Source: Methanobacteriota archaeon
Lineage (GTDB): Archaea > Thermoplasmatota > Poseidoniia > Poseidoniales > Poseidoniaceae
NCBI GenBank assembly: GCA_002694245.1
Contig: NZLM01000043.1
Coordinates: forward strand, 55,834-62,910
Direction: 5' to 3'
Length of the DNA: 7,077 nt
The notes beneath the pieces were generated by a model that saw only the letters and a list, made by a program, of their open reading frames with translations, had not been told where the DNA came from and did no database searches. Made by a program: the position numbers and the translations under genes. Shown piece after piece: positions 6,362 to 7,077 of this stretch; position 1 is the first letter of the stretch; each line of letters starts with the position of its first letter.

Positions 6362-7077
6362 TTGGGCCGTTTTCTTGTTTCGGCACATCATTCAATAACA
6401 GAATTGGGTTTAGCCGCAATAATGGCATACACGCCCCCTCCAGAAAATACGCATACCTCATTAGTTGAGGCAATGCAAAAAATGGATGGGGTTGAATTCG
6501 ACCTTAGGCTCACTGCGGATGAGCAATTGGTTGTTCATCATGATCACACGGTATCCATCCCTGATGAGATGCTGGATGGGCGCTCAAGGATTGTTGAAGA
6601 GTGGTCTCTCGAAGATCTCGAAAAAGTGGGATTTTGCTCGTTTGAGAAATTAATGTCTGACAGAGATTGGCTAATACCGTGGCAAGAACATTCGAAGGTT
6701 GCATGTCTGGAGATTAAGAGATGTCTACCTAAGATAGAGAAAGATCCTACAATACGTATGGCAAAAATTATGCAAAAAGCAGGATCCCTTATTGATGAGG
6801 CTGGAATACCTGAACAGGCCGCAGTTTTCTATGCCTTCCACAGACCGATGGCAAAAGTATCCAAATTATCAGGTTCCTCAAGACCATGGTCGAGATTATT
6901 GCCAGTTGTTCCAAGAACAGGCTCTCACAATAGCAAGAGGTTGAGAGCATCTCCAGAATTTATTATGTATTCTTTCAGTAGATTATTGAAGTCACAAAAA
7001 AATTCAGGCGCTCCAATGATGCCTTGTGCAGTAGATTATTTTGAAGGAATAAAACGGTACTTACACCTTGGAACTCC
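6362..7077 (+). CDS. Glycerophosphodiester phosphodiesterase (GDPD), 3' end beyond the window
   Basis: TIM-barrel enzyme that hydrolyses glycerophosphodiesters to glycerol phosphate and an alcohol, used in lipid turnover. From TTG 6362 the frame is open for 238 codons to the window end without a stop. Numbering from that TTG, visible family motifs are PPENT (26-30), VEFDLRLTADE (44-54) with metal ligands Glu45 and Asp47, VVHHDHTV (57-64) with the catalytic His60, and CLEIKR (115-120) with Glu117 and Lys119. The first barrel strand with its active-site histidine, normally AHRG, is matched only by LVSAHH (5-10). That segment lies upstream of the first ATG (6422), so I favour TTG 6362, just after an in-frame TGA at 6356. 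The start is uncertain: about ten extra residues separate the histidine from PENT compared with usual, and Arg of HRG is His here. Starting at 6422 would remove strand one. Family call is secure; start is not. Confidence 0.82.
   Translation, partial: MGRFLVSAHHSITELGLAAIMAYTPPPENTHTSLVEAMQKMDGVEFDLRLTADEQLVVHHDHTVSIPDEMLDGRSRIVEEWSLEDLEKVGFCSFEKLMSDRDWLIPWQEHSKVACLEIKRCLPKIEKDPTIRMAKIMQKAGSLIDEAGIPEQAAVFYAFHRPMAKVSKLSGSSRPWSRLLPVVPRTGSHNSKRLRASPEFIMYSFSRLLKSQKNSGAPMMPCAVDYFEGIKRYLHLGT
6391..6398 (+). promoter_or_regulatory. Possible TATA-like element before GDPD ATG 6422
   Basis: TTCAATAA is centred about 27 nt upstream of the ATG at 6422, the spacing expected of an archaeal TATA box for a leaderless transcript. 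The match is modest and conflicts with the protein-motif evidence for a start at 6362, in which case this stretch would be coding. Low confidence. Confidence 0.2.

Noticed and set aside
6355..6468. Short open frame starting with ATG ATG at 6355, 37 codons
   Set aside because: Its translation has no resemblance to GDPD strand one or any family, and it ends inside the GDPD gene; the ATG pair looks incidental.
6465..6653. 62-codon plus-strand frame inside the GDPD region, with a 64-codon minus-strand frame opposite
   Set aside because: The overlapping frame starting at 6362 carries the GDPD motifs (VEFDLRLTAD, VVHHDHTV, LEIK); these are out-of-frame shadows.
1..7077. CRISPR array, insertion sequence, tRNA or prophage signals
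   Set aside because: Reading by eye found no spaced direct repeats, no transposase or integrase motifs, no cloverleaf-like stretch, and almost no noncoding space to hold them.

Overview
The window reads as a compact, AT-leaning microbial chromosome segment of housekeeping and membrane genes. No mobile element, CRISPR array, tRNA or rRNA was seen. Gaps are tiny, several starts overlap the preceding stop, and some genes have a Shine-Dalgarno-like site while others have none. Proteins carry outward-facing domains with N-X-S/T sequons. This suits a planktonic euryarchaeon of the Marine Group II/III (Poseidoniia) type, but that placement is inference from gene style, and no marker gene here proves it.

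Layout. Bases 3-2363 (+) hold a tightly packed set of three genes: folD (one-carbon/folate metabolism), an unrecognised two-helix membrane protein with a long acidic tail, and a PHP-domain phosphoesterase of the TrpH/YciV type. The first junction is 4 nt and the second is a TGATG overlap, so the three are probably cotranscribed. Bases 2335-6330 (-) hold a second unit, transcribed in the order UMF1/ATG22-like major facilitator transporter, PAP2-type lipid phosphatase/phosphotransferase with an extra ectodomain, and a TatC-like protein. The transporter and PAP2 genes are 39 nt apart; the PAP2 stop and the tatC start touch. The two units converge and their last genes overlap by 29 bp (2335-2363). 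From about 6362 to the window end (+) there is a divergently oriented glycerophosphodiester phosphodiesterase (GDPD) gene, cut off by the window edge.

How they may work together. The minus-strand unit is entirely membrane proteins (transport, lipid phosphate chemistry, folded-protein export). Its divergent neighbour GDPD acts on glycerophosphodiesters, so the right half has a loose envelope/lipid theme. The most notable points are the TatC-like protein, which appears to lack several normally conserved acidic residues while keeping the PPD motif; the two soluble ectodomains added to the transporter and PAP2 proteins; the repeated short motif in the unknown membrane protein; and the GDPD gene, whose N-terminus needs a TTG start to include its first strand and active-site histidine. 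I did not find clear evidence for a wholly new defence or mobile system in this window.
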